NCBI GenBank assembly: GCA_015163855.1
Contig: JAAOIK010000026.1
Span: forward strand, 1 to 34,348
Direction of reading: 5' to 3'
Source: Pseudobdellovibrionaceae bacterium
GTDB taxonomy: Bacteria; Bdellovibrionota; Bdellovibrionia; Bdellovibrionales; UBA1609
Length of the DNA: 34,348 nucleotides
The translations under genes were made by a program, and so were the position numbers. Each line of letters starts with the position of its first letter. Position 1 is the stretch's first letter. Under the pieces are notes generated by a model. It ran no database searches. It saw only the letters and a list, made by a program, of their open reading frames with translations, and was not told the DNA's origin. Below are positions 16,325 through 24,551 of the stretch, piece by piece.

Positions 16325-16891
16325 ATGGACATAAATTTTAGTATATTTCGTTCTATTCAGATAGGTGTGTTGCTGGCCGTTGTTTATTATGTCAGTTATT
16401 TTAACAACGGAGATGGCGTTAAAGAAAAAACTAATAAAGTGGTATTTAATGTTTTAAAAAAACGACAAGAATTAAAGAAGGTGATATTGGAAGAAAAGGA
16501 ATTAACAAAGGTTTCAAAGCTGTTTGATTATCATGCCATACGGGCGCCGAAGGTTTTACACCTTTTAAAAACTTATTCTGAAAGCAGCGACCTTTCTTCT
16601 TTTATATCTCGACAGGCTCAGCAGCTAGACTTGAGTATCTTATTATTGGGAAGAGTTGTGGTGTCTAAAGAGAAGGAGTGGGAAGTAAAAGAAATTCAAA
16701 CCTCTTTGCAAGGTAGTTATCACAAGCTTATGAAGTTTATTGCGAATATTCAAAATGAAGAAAAATTAGTTATTATTAAAAAAAGTACACTGCAGATTGT
16801 GGGGGGAGGATCTTCTTTTGGCGTCGAAGATGTTTTACAAGCCAGTTTGTCAGTAAAGTTATATAAATTTGCCAAACGAAGAGAAGAATAA
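16325..16891 (+). CDS. pilO: Type IV pilus alignment protein PilO
   Basis: The 188-residue protein has a short cytoplasmic N-terminus, one membrane helix (~9-27), a coiled-coil region with many Lys/Glu (~33-65) and a periplasmic alpha/beta domain containing SLQGSYHKLMKFIANIQNEEKL, the part best conserved in PilO. It pairs with PilN and contacts PilP. An AGGA site lies nine bases before the ATG. Confidence 0.87.
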   Translation: MDINFSIFRSIQIGVLLAVVYYVSYFNNGDGVKEKTNKVVFNVLKKRQELKKVILEEKELTKVSKLFDYHAIRAPKVLHLLKTYSESSDLSSFISRQAQQLDLSILLLGRVVVSKEKEWEVKEIQTSLQGSYHKLMKFIANIQNEEKLVIIKKSTLQIVGGGSSFGVEDVLQASLSVKLYKFAKRREE

Positions 16892-16907
16892 GTTGAATGG
16901 GATAATT

Positions 16908-17504
16908 ATGAAAACCGTTTTATTAGCCTGCTTTAGTATATCGTTTTTGTTCGCAAGTGAATTAATGGCAAATAATTCGCAGCAACGCTTTATAGAAGCA
17001 GTAAAAAGTTTAAATGGAAACTTAAGTCGTTATAACGATGACTCAACAAATTTAAGCCCATTTAAAGAAAGCGAGCTTTTAAAAAGTAAACAGAAAAAAG
17101 GCTTGAAGAAATTTTTAGATGACCCGTTACGAAGTGCTAATGTAGAAGATTATAAACTTAAAGGCTTAATGTGGAAAACAAACATACCAAAGGCAATTGT
17201 TAAAGATACGCTTGGTAAAATGCATATTTTAAAAGTAGGAGATTATCTTGGGGTTAATCAAGGGCAAATTATCCACATTCGAGAGGGAGAAGTAGTAGTT
17301 TTAGAACTGAAAGAAGGCGGGGGCGATGATGGTCCGACATATAGTACCAAGGTGCTAACTTTTTCTGAACCGCAGTTGAATGGCAAAGAAAAAAACAAAC
17401 AGATAGGGCAGGGAAAGCAGGCAGAACAGGCGGAACAGGAAGAACAGGAAGAACAGGCAGAGCAGGAACGGCAGGCAGAGCAGACAGGCAGAAAAAACAG
17501 ATAA
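16908..17504 (+). CDS. pilP: Type IV pilus protein PilP with Gln/Glu repeat tail
   Basis: From ATG 16908 the product has 198 residues. It starts with an export signal (MKTVLLACFSISFLFASELMA) and no obvious lipobox, although PilP is usually a lipoprotein. The beta-sandwich domain (~75-145) includes LKGLMWKTNIPKAIVKD and LKVGDYLGVNQGQI, typical of PilP, which bridges PilNO and the PilQ secretin. The C-terminus (172-192) is seven tripeptides of the type (A/E)(E/R)Q, then TGRKNR. An in-frame TTG at 16869 overlaps pilO and lacks support. GGGA lies seven bases before the ATG. Confidence 0.88.
   Translation: MKTVLLACFSISFLFASELMANNSQQRFIEAVKSLNGNLSRYNDDSTNLSPFKESELLKSKQKKGLKKFLDDPLRSANVEDYKLKGLMWKTNIPKAIVKDTLGKMHILKVGDYLGVNQGQIIHIREGEVVVLELKEGGGDDGPTYSTKVLTFSEPQLNGKEKNKQIGQGKQAEQAEQEEQEEQAEQERQAEQTGRKNR
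17421..17483 (+). repeat. Seven 9-base tandem units in the pilP 3' end
   Basis: Units of the form G(C/A)(A/G)GAACAG, such as GCAGAACAG and GAAGAACAG, repeat seven times without interruption. Each unit encodes one tripeptide in the pilP frame, so gain or loss of a unit would not shift the frame. Units three and four are identical. Confidence 0.85.
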
Positions 17505-17542
17505 TTAATAAGCAGGTATAAAAATGAAACACGGGAGAGAAG

Positions 17543-19633
17543 ATGTTACAAATTTGCGCTAAATTTATATTACTAGGAATGATGTTATTTGCTTCTTCCT
17601 GTTCTTTATTTCAAAAAACTAAAACAAGGCAGGCAGTATCTGTAAATGATTTATTACAAGAAGATATAGAAAATTCTAGTAAAGCATCAATAGGTAGTGC
17701 AAATTCTTTTGAAGATGTTGATAACGGGGAATTAAGTTTAGAAGACGATTCGGTAGCTGAGGGAAATACCTCTACTTCACAAGATGGTGACGAATTAAGT
17801 TTAGAAGACGATTTGGTAGCTGAGGGAAACACTTCTGCATCACAAGGCAATGACGAGTTAAGTTTAGAAGACGATTTTAAAACGCAAGAAGAAGAACGCA
17901 CAACAAAGGCCCCCGTGGCTAGCTTTGATGCCAAAGAAGAAGAAAATATTAAAGAACACACTTCTTTAAAAACAACGGATTTGCAAGGTATTACCTACAA
18001 GCAAGAAGGAAACTTAGAAATAGTATCTATCAAAGGCGAGGGAAAAATTGATTATGTCACGCGCATTAACAAAAAAAATAATCAGCTTATTGTGCAAATT
18101 AAAAATGCAATATTGCCGGAAAAACTAAAAAGACCTTATTTTATGAAAGATTTTACAGGGGGCTCTGTTGTTGCTGTAAATTCCTATCAAAATTCTCCAG
18201 CAGATACAGCTAATATTGTATTGCAGTTACGCAATGGAGTAAAATTAAAGCCGCAAATTATTAACATAGGTTCCATGTTAGAGATTCGCTATCCATTAAG
18301 GGCAACACAAATAGCACAAAACAAAAATACTATTAAAGGGAAGCTTGGCTCTTCTCCAGACCAGAAAAAAGGGACATTGGTGGATTTTTTCTTAGGGGGA
18401 GGAAGTTATTATGGACACTCTATCTCTTTACAGTTTGAAGACATACCCGTCCGACAGGTTGTTGCATATATTGCTACAGAGGTTGGAGCTAATATTTTAG
18501 TAGACGATACAGTTAATGGAAAAATTTCTTTAAAGTTAAGAAATATTCCGTGGGACCAAGCTTTAGCTTTAGTTTTAAAATCTAAAGGCTTGGGGTATAT
18601 ACAAGAAAAGGGAGGAGTTCTTCGTATTTCTAGTTTAGAAAATTTAAAAAAAGAAGAAGAAGCTTTAGTGGCTATTATTAAGTCAAAACAAAGCTTAACG
18701 CCATTGTCTGTAAAAGTTTTGCCAATCTCCTTTGCTAAGGCCTCTGAGTTAGCGGCTAAGCTTAAGGTATTTTTAACTCCTAAAAGAGGAAAGCTTTCTT
18801 CGGATACAAGAAGTAACACTTTGATTGCTACAGATGTTCCAGAGGTGTTGAAAAAAATTACCTTGTTAGTTAAAAATCTAGATCGTGCTCCTAAACAAGT
18901 TTCTATTGAAGCTAAATTTATTGAAGCTAACCAATCTTTTTCTAAAAACTTAGGGGTGAACTGGAGTTTTTCGGGAGGAAGGGTAGATATTAATGGCCTT
19001 CAAGGGGCAAACGGCCCTATTTCTGTGGGTTTAGGTTCGGGAGGAATTCGCCCTGTTCCGCCAAGTAGTTTGCGAGGTCTTGCAGGTTCTGTTGGTTTAA
19101 CTTTAGGTAGTTTTAAATTTTTAGGAGATTTATCCAGCATTTTAGCCATCGCGGAACAAGACCAAGTAGTTAAGGTAATTTCTACTCCTACGGTGGTGGT
19201 TTTGGATAAACAAAAAGCAAGTATTACTAACAAAGGAGAAAACTTATCCATATCGCGTACCGAACAAGACGGCACGATTACAGAAAGCGTTACAAGAACA
19301 CCTATCAAATTACAATTAGATGTTTCGCCACAAATTGCTGCAGACGGAAGTATTTTATTAGATGTTAATATTTTGCGCGAGTTTGCAGGCGGTGCCATCA
19401 GTACGGGAAATAACGCTAAGCCTATTAACTCTCGTTCGGTAAAATCCAAAGTGCTTATTAAAAACGGCGACACCTTGGTTATTGGAGGAATTTTTCAAAA
19501 AGACACATCTAAAGGAAATTCGGGAGTTCCTTTTTTAAGCAAGTTACCTTTTTTTGGATGGATGTTTAAATACCAATCAGAAGAAGAATCTAAAAATGAA
19601 TTAATGGTATTTTTAACGCCAAAAATTTTATAA
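17543..19633 (+). CDS. pilQ: Type IV pilus secretin PilQ, lipoprotein-type with acidic repeats
   Basis: The 696-residue outer-membrane secretin forms the pilus exit channel. The N-terminus reads MLQICAKFILLGMMLFASSC, a lipobox with Cys20. Residues 63-111 hold an acidic ELSLEDD repeat. One AMIN domain (~147-255) is followed by the STN domain (~290-365, with FEDIPVRQVVAYIATEVGANI), a secretin N1-type domain (~385-455) and the secretin core, ending with LVIGGIFQKD, the conserved VPFLSKLPFFGWMFK signature and the terminal NELMVFLTPKIL. A GGGAGAG site precedes the ATG. A lipid anchor on PilQ itself is unusual in pilus secretins. Confidence 0.95.
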   Translation: MLQICAKFILLGMMLFASSCSLFQKTKTRQAVSVNDLLQEDIENSSKASIGSANSFEDVDNGELSLEDDSVAEGNTSTSQDGDELSLEDDLVAEGNTSASQGNDELSLEDDFKTQEEERTTKAPVASFDAKEEENIKEHTSLKTTDLQGITYKQEGNLEIVSIKGEGKIDYVTRINKKNNQLIVQIKNAILPEKLKRPYFMKDFTGGSVVAVNSYQNSPADTANIVLQLRNGVKLKPQIINIGSMLEIRYPLRATQIAQNKNTIKGKLGSSPDQKKGTLVDFFLGGGSYYGHSISLQFEDIPVRQVVAYIATEVGANILVDDTVNGKISLKLRNIPWDQALALVLKSKGLGYIQEKGGVLRISSLENLKKEEEALVAIIKSKQSLTPLSVKVLPISFAKASELAAKLKVFLTPKRGKLSSDTRSNTLIATDVPEVLKKITLLVKNLDRAPKQVSIEAKFIEANQSFSKNLGVNWSFSGGRVDINGLQGANGPISVGLGSGGIRPVPPSSLRGLAGSVGLTLGSFKFLGDLSSILAIAEQDQVVKVISTPTVVVLDKQKASITNKGENLSISRTEQDGTITESVTRTPIKLQLDVSPQIAADGSILLDVNILREFAGGAISTGNNAKPINSRSVKSKVLIKNGDTLVIGGIFQKDTSKGNSGVPFLSKLPFFGWMFKYQSEEESKNELMVFLTPKIL
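17729..17875 (+). repeat. 63-base in-frame tandem repeat in pilQ
   Basis: A 63-base unit (21 codons beginning ELSLEDD(S/L)VAEGNTS) occurs twice, at 17729-17791 and 17792-17854. A third partial copy covers ELSLEDD (17855-17875). The copies are near identical at the DNA level, which suggests recent duplication. Confidence 0.85.
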
Positions 19634-19641
19634 CAGCAAGC

Positions 19642-20388
19642 TTAGTGTAAAGTATAAATAGCGCTGCTGTGCCCTTCTAAAGGAGGAGGGTTGCCATTAA
19701 GGTGATCGATGGCGTAATCTGCAAGAGGCTTTTCCTGTTTTTCTAAAATTTCTAAAGCCAACTTTATTTCTTTAGTATTTTTGTTAGTTAACTCTTGTGC
19801 ATAGTACTGTAAAAGCGTTTGCAAATAACAAACATAGGTACTTTTAAAAGAACACACCTCTAAGTCATAAGTTTGTAATGTTTTTATGTTGGTATTGTCG
19901 TCTATTGCAGTTAGCTTTCCTAATTTTTTAAAATCGACAAATAAGCAAGAGGTTCTTCCGTAATACTTTAGTAAGTTCAATTTTGGGCTTGCAATAAAAA
20001 ACAAAGGAAGGTTAATTTGCTGAGCTAAATAGTGGTATAAAAAAGCCAAAGGTAAAAAGCTAGCACTTCTTTGTAAAATCATGCTAGACAGCAATAAATC
20101 TTTTTCTTGAGGCGAGTTTTCTTTAGTAGTGTTTAAGTTAAAAGATAATTCGTTAAAAAAGTAATCACTTAGTAAGTGCAATTTATCCACTTCGCTTAAG
20201 TGCTCGCACAAATCTTGCAAAGTGCTAACCCATTGTTTAAGCAGGGCTAAAGATTGAGAAGTTAAATTTTGATTAATCAGTATCGAACTTAGCTGCGCTA
20301 AAGAGGGTAAAATGGCCTGAGGCGAATCTTCATTAATTTTATGTATATATAGTAAAAATTGCTGCTGTGGTGATGTTTTTATGTTCAA
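19642..20388 (-). CDS. SirB1/transglutaminase-like family protein (tentative)
   Basis: The 248-residue soluble protein is mostly helical. The segment SSMILQRSASFLPLAFLYHYLAQQINLPLFFIASP (~106-140) resembles the central part of SirB1-type transglutaminase-like proteins (consensus with R-G-P-SLA, then G-P and a P-HF loop), and a later Leu-rich helical half might pack like TPRs. The characteristic Gly and His residues are poorly kept, so activity cannot be claimed. It ends eight bases from the pilQ stop and is transcribed toward it. An AAGAGG site precedes the ATG. Function unknown. Confidence 0.55.
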   Translation of the reverse strand: MNIKTSPQQQFLLYIHKINEDSPQAILPSLAQLSSILINQNLTSQSLALLKQWVSTLQDLCEHLSEVDKLHLLSDYFFNELSFNLNTTKENSPQEKDLLLSSMILQRSASFLPLAFLYHYLAQQINLPLFFIASPKLNLLKYYGRTSCLFVDFKKLGKLTAIDDNTNIKTLQTYDLEVCSFKSTYVCYLQTLLQYYAQELTNKNTKEIKLALEILEKQEKPLADYAIDHLNGNPPPLEGHSSAIYTLH

Positions 20389-20561
20389 GTGTTTACCTCT
20401 TAGTTAAGCTATAATAAAAGTCATGACTTTATTCTGCTTTCTTAATAAGGTATTTACATAGTTAGTGCAAGAAAATCTCTTTTCCAGAGTGTAAGGAGAG
20501 TGCAGGGAGATAAAGTAACTCGGCGCACTATAGTGCTGTAATAAAATTATAGGTGTTAATT
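20389..20561. promoter_or_regulatory. Divergent regulatory region with two perfect palindromes
   Basis: This 173-base gap separates the SirB1-like gene from the phosphatase-like gene. It holds AAAGTCATGACTTT (20417-20430, 14-base palindrome) and GCACTATAGTGC (20525-20536, 12-base palindrome). A consensus TATAAT at 20410-20415 reads rightward, and leftward TATTAT-like boxes overlap the same bases, so the first palindrome lies against divergent -10/-35 elements. The second lies about 25 bases before ATG 20562 and could form a hairpin or bind a dimeric regulator. Confidence 0.45.
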
Positions 20562-21419
20562 ATGTCCAACGAAGATAGTTTTTTACAAGATAAATTGGTG
20601 GCTTTAGAGCAAGCCTTAAAGGAAGAAAAAACACAAGTGTTGCTTTTAAAAAAAGCTTTGTTGGTGGCGAATAAAAGTATTCAAAAAAGCACAGCCAAAA
20701 TGCAAAGCGATTTATTTTTATTACAAACTATGCAAAAGGTGTTAATTCCTGACGAGTGGGATTATTTATCAGGCTTTAAAATTAGTGCCAAATATAATTC
20801 TGGTGAATTGGGAGGAGATTATTACGATATTTTTGGCTCGAAAGCCAGTAAGATATTTAATGTTTGGATGTCGCACTCCTCTTCGCTATCATTATCCGCT
20901 TTATTAAGTGCAATAGTTTTACAATTAAGCGCAGCGCAAGGCATTGAAGTAAAACTATTTTTATCTCAGTTGTATGAAGAAATTACTAGGGTGTTAGAAG
21001 AGCAACATTTTTTTGATTTTTTTTATGCCTCCTTAGAGCGCAACACACTGCAATTGTCTTTTGTAGCCCAGGGAAATATGCTGTGTTTTCATTGTAGAGA
21101 GGGGGAGCTTACCTCTTTAGTTCGCTGTAAAGATCCAGTTTCTTTATTTACCGCTATTAGTGACATACAAACTATTAAACTATTGCCCAAAGATCGCCTT
21201 GTATTTTGTACTCCAGGCATTACTTTAGAAAAAAATAATAAAAAAGAAGTTTTTGGTTCACAAAGAATCATAGATATTATACATAAAAACTTAGATACAC
21301 ATGCTTTACGAAATGAAATTTTTTCTTCTATTAAAAATTTTACAAATACAAATGAGTTTCGGCACGATCACTCCGTAATTGTATTAGATGTTAAGGCCAA
21401 GGCATTAAGGTTGGTTTAA
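20562..21419 (+). CDS. PPM/SpoIIE-type (RsbU-like) phosphatase homologue, probably inactive
   Basis: From ATG 20562 the product has 285 residues: a coiled coil (~10-50), then an RsbU-like linker and domain beginning QTMQKVLIP (55-63) and [10 protein letters not shown] (81-90). These regions match PP2C-like phosphatases that act on anti-sigma-factor antagonists. The other metal motifs are altered: the GDVSGHG region reads VWMSHSSS (101-108), TDG reads TPG (217-219), and the final DD reads HDHS (268-271). A GTG at 20553 is in frame but AGGTG fits ATG 20562. hutU starts 23 bases downstream, probably co-transcribed. It may have become a regulatory or scaffold protein. Confidence 0.78.
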   Translation: MSNEDSFLQDKLVALEQALKEEKTQVLLLKKALLVANKSIQKSTAKMQSDLFLLQTMQKVLIPDEWDYLSGFKISAKYNSGELGGDYYDIFGSKASKIFNVWMSHSSSLSLSALLSAIVLQLSAAQGIEVKLFLSQLYEEITRVLEEQHFFDFFYASLERNTLQLSFVAQGNMLCFHCREGELTSLVRCKDPVSLFTAISDIQTIKLLPKDRLVFCTPGITLEKNNKKEVFGSQRIIDIIHKNLDTHALRNEIFSSIKNFTNTNEFRHDHSVIVLDVKAKALRLV

Positions 21420-21442
21420 ATAAAACAAGTAGGTCTATAATT

Positions 21443-23089
21443 ATGAAACCACGCACATTAAAATCACCAACAGGAAGCCAGTTACATTGTAAGTCATGGA
21501 TTCAAGAGGCGGCTTACCGAATGATACAAAACAACTTAGACCCCGAGGTAGCAGAAAACCCCGAGGAATTAATTGTCTATGGAGGTTTGGGAAAGGCTGC
21601 GCGTAATTGGGAAGCTTTAGAAAAAATTTTAGAAGCATTAAGGCAATTAGAAAATGACGAAAGTTTATTAATTCAGTCGGGTAAGCCTGTGGGCGTTATT
21701 AAAACACACACAAATGCCCCCAGGGTTTTAATTGCCAATTCTAATTTAGTGCCTAAGTGGGCTACTTGGAAACACTTTGACGAGTTGGATAAAAAATCTT
21801 TAATGATGTATGGTCAAATGACTGCAGGGTCTTGGATTTATATTGGCTCGCAGGGGATTGTGCAAGGAACTTACGAAACTTTTGTAGAATTGGGCCGTAA
21901 ACATTTTAATTCTAATTTAAAAAATAAAATTATTGTAACCGCAGGCTTAGGAGGAATGGGAGGAGCCCAACCTTTAGCAGGAGTATTTGCTGGAGCTTGT
22001 GTGCTAGCTATCGAAGCCGACGCGCATAGAATTCAAAAACGACTAGAAACTAAATATATTGACGAGGTGGTAGAAGATTTAAACGAAGCCATTGCAAAAA
22101 TAAAAGCTTATGCCAGTAAGGGTGAGGCCAAGTCTATTGCTTATTGCGGAAACATGGCCGAAGTGTTGCCTTTATTAATTAAGCACAATTTTATACCCGA
22201 TATTTTAACCGACCAAACCTCCGCCCACGACCCATTAAGAGGTTATATTCCTGCAGGTTATACTATTGAAGAAGCAAATCGTTTGCGAAATAATCAGCCC
22301 GAACAATATTTAAAAAAATCTCGCGCAAGTATTGCTACTCATGTAAAAGCCATGCTAGAAATGAAAAAAAAGGGAAGCATTGTTTTTGACTACGGAAATA
22401 ATATTCGCGCAGTGGCTAAAGAAGAGGGCGTGAAAGAGGCTTTTCAAATTCCTGGATTTGTTCCCGAATATATTCGTCCGTTATTTTGCTTAGGAAGTGG
22501 TCCGTTTCGTTGGGTGGCTTTGTCGGGAGACCCCCAAGACATTAAAGTTACCGACGATGCCTTGCGAGAATTATTTCCTCACAAAAAAGCCTTAATGAAT
22601 TGGCTAGACATGGCAGAAAAAAGAATTGCCTTTCAAGGTTTGCCTGCACGCATTTGCTGGCTAGAGTATGGAGAGCGAGCTTTGGCGGGATTAAAGTTTA
22701 ACGAACTAGTAGCTAGTAAAAAATTAAAAGCACCCATTGTTATTGGGCGCGACCATTTAGATTGCGGTTCGGTAGCCTCCCCCAACAGAGAAACAGAAAA
22801 CATGAAAGATGGTTCTGACGCTGTGGCCGACTGGCCTTTGTTAAATCTATTAAGCAATACCGCCTGCGGTGCTTCGTGGGTTAGTTTTCATCATGGAGGA
22901 GGAGTAGGAATGGGCTATAGCTTACACGCAGGACAAGTTATTGTGGCCGACGGAACTCCAGAAGCAGCAGAAAGATTACAAAGAGTATTAACCGCCGACC
23001 CAGCTACGGGTTTGTTTCGACACGCCGATGCTGGTTATGCACAGGCTCAAGAAGCTTGCAAAAAACACAAGTTACAAAGTTTTTTTTAA
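21443..23089 (+). CDS. hutU: Urocanate hydratase
   Basis: The 548-residue NAD-dependent enzyme converts urocanate to imidazolonepropionate in histidine breakdown. Signatures are [16 protein letters not shown] (NAD binding), [13 protein letters not shown] with the active-site Cys, and the long conserved block [16 protein letters not shown] through [11 protein letters not shown]. Length is typical (about 555). hutI follows after three bases, so the two steps are coupled. hutH and the downstream formiminoglutamate genes are not in the window. Confidence 0.97.
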   Translation: MKPRTLKSPTGSQLHCKSWIQEAAYRMIQNNLDPEVAENPEELIVYGGLGKAARNWEALEKILEALRQLENDESLLIQSGKPVGVIKTHTNAPRVLIANSNLVPKWATWKHFDELDKKSLMMYGQMTAGSWIYIGSQGIVQGTYETFVELGRKHFNSNLKNKIIVTAGLGGMGGAQPLAGVFAGACVLAIEADAHRIQKRLETKYIDEVVEDLNEAIAKIKAYASKGEAKSIAYCGNMAEVLPLLIKHNFIPDILTDQTSAHDPLRGYIPAGYTIEEANRLRNNQPEQYLKKSRASIATHVKAMLEMKKKGSIVFDYGNNIRAVAKEEGVKEAFQIPGFVPEYIRPLFCLGSGPFRWVALSGDPQDIKVTDDALRELFPHKKALMNWLDMAEKRIAFQGLPARICWLEYGERALAGLKFNELVASKKLKAPIVIGRDHLDCGSVASPNRETENMKDGSDAVADWPLLNLLSNTACGASWVSFHHGGGVGMGYSLHAGQVIVADGTPEAAERLQRVLTADPATGLFRHADAGYAQAQEACKKHKLQSFF

Positions 23090-23092
23090 ATT

Positions 23093-24523
23093 ATGAGTTT
23101 TACATTATTTTATAATATTTCTGAATTACTAAGTTTAAAAGAGGTGTCTGAAAAACAGGGGCGCCATATTACATCAAAAGATTTTGTAATTACCAAAAAG
23201 GCTGCCATTATTTCTTACAAAGGAAAAATTGTTTGGGTAGGAAAATATGCTGCAGTTAAACCGCGCTTAATCAAACAATTAATGCAAATTAATAAAATTA
23301 CGCAAACTTTACAAAGGCATTCGCTAAGCCAAGCTTTTATTATGCCTGCTTTTGTGGAATGCCATACCCATTTATTATTTGCAGGTAATCGCGCCTCCGA
23401 GTTTAATTTACGGCAAAAGGGAATGTCTTATTCTGACATTACTAAAAAAGGGGGAGGAATTTTATCCACCGTTAAGGCAACGCGAAAGTTATCTTTATTA
23501 GAGCTTAAGCGTATGGCACAAAAAAGAGCCGAAGTTTTTTTATCTCAAGGAGTAACTAGTTTAGAAGCAAAAAGCGGATACGGTTTAAACTTATCTAGCG
23601 AAATAAAAATGTTAGAAGCCATTAAATCTATTAAAAAATTAAATACTAAAGCAACGCTTTTAGCCTTACACACTTTGCCTAAGGAGTTTTCTTCTAAAGA
23701 TAAATATTTTCAATGGGTAATAAATCAAGTTCTTCCCAAAGCAGTAAAAAAACAAGTAGTGGATAGGGTAGATATTTTTGTAGAGCAAATGGCTTTTAAC
23801 AAAAAGCATATGACGGCTTTATTTAAACAGGCTAGCGATTATAATTTGGGTTTAACTGTACATTCAGACCAATTAAGCCCTCAAGGAACTTCTTGTTTGG
23901 CCTCCCAGCAAGGGGCGTCTTCGGTGGACCATGTTAACTTTGTTAGCGATTCAGAAATTAAACAGTTGTCTAAAGCTAATGTTAGCAATGTGTTTTTGCC
24001 AGGAGCAGATTTTTACTTAAAAATGCCATACCCTCAGGCGCGTAAATTTTTAGATGCAGGGGCTAGGGTGGCCTTGGCCACAGACTACAACCCAGGCACT
24101 TGCCCTTGTAATAATATCGAATTTATCGGGCTATTGGCTCGTTTAGAAATGAATATGACCATCGAAGAGGTGGTTGCAGCCTACACCGTTTCTGCAGCTT
24201 ATGCTTTAGGTATGCAAAATACAGTGGGCTCTTTGCAGGTGGGAAAGCAGGCCGATTTTATCAGCTTAAATAAACCTTACGATGAGTTATTTTATTCTAG
24301 CACCCTAAAAAACCCAGTGGTAAAGTCGGTTTATCGATTAGGTAGGTTGGTTGCATCTAATGGGCAAGTAGTAGTAGAGTATGCATTGCTATTAATGATT
24401 TCGGTAATACTAGCCATGACGCTAGTAAATATGACAGTAAGTAGAAATCCAGACAGCCCAGGCTTTATTATAAAAAAATGGGGAGACATTTTAAAAGTGA
24501 TTGGCGAGGACACACAAAAGTAA
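23093..24523 (+). CDS. hutI: Imidazolonepropionase with prepilin-like C-terminal tail
   Basis: Residues 1 to ~420 are a full imidazolonepropionase of the amidohydrolase fold. It shows HTH (His91, His93) in FVECHTHLLFAG, SGYGL (161-165), His192, His257 in TVHSDQLS and Asp331 in ATDYNPGT, the metal and catalytic set. The product is formiminoglutamate. The enzyme normally ends soon after a phrase like VKSVYRLG, at ~405-415 residues. Here the frame continues to 476 with SNG|QVVVEYALLL, a hydrophobic helix, and a tail ending KWGDILKVIGED. Gly424 followed by Glu at +5 and Tyr is the Flp-type prepilin cleavage pattern. In-frame GTG 24317 or TTG 24347 could start a separate 68- or 58-residue protein. 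The enzyme call is firm; the meaning of the tail is open. Confidence 0.92.
   Translation: MSFTLFYNISELLSLKEVSEKQGRHITSKDFVITKKAAIISYKGKIVWVGKYAAVKPRLIKQLMQINKITQTLQRHSLSQAFIMPAFVECHTHLLFAGNRASEFNLRQKGMSYSDITKKGGGILSTVKATRKLSLLELKRMAQKRAEVFLSQGVTSLEAKSGYGLNLSSEIKMLEAIKSIKKLNTKATLLALHTLPKEFSSKDKYFQWVINQVLPKAVKKQVVDRVDIFVEQMAFNKKHMTALFKQASDYNLGLTVHSDQLSPQGTSCLASQQGASSVDHVNFVSDSEIKQLSKANVSNVFLPGADFYLKMPYPQARKFLDAGARVALATDYNPGTCPCNNIEFIGLLARLEMNMTIEEVVAAYTVSAAYALGMQNTVGSLQVGKQADFISLNKPYDELFYSSTLKNPVVKSVYRLGRLVASNGQVVVEYALLLMISVILAMTLVNMTVSRNPDSPGFIIKKWGDILKVIGEDTQK
24347..24523 (+). CDS. Possible nested small Flp/TadE-like prepilin in the 3' end of hutI
   Basis: If translated from TTG 24347, the product would be a 58-residue protein with a six-residue leader (MVASNG), then QVVVEYALLL, one membrane helix and a polar tail. 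An AGG at 24340-24342 is only four bases before the TTG, a short spacing. The alternative GTG 24317 would give a basic 16-residue leader typical of class III prepilins but has no ribosome binding site. It is listed separately because the tail does not belong to imidazolonepropionase. It is equally possible that only the long fusion is made. Confidence 0.35.
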   Translation: MVASNGQVVVEYALLLMISVILAMTLVNMTVSRNPDSPGFIIKKWGDILKVIGEDTQK

Positions 24524-24551
24524 GTAACCAAAAAGGATACGCAAAATTACT

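Noticed and set aside
17269-17532. Minus-strand frame with repeated Leu-Pro-Val
   Set aside because: It is the antisense of the pilP 9-base repeat, not a gene.
19634-19680. ACAGCA...TGCTGT inverted repeat after pilQ
   Set aside because: The six-base arms are far apart and no T run follows.
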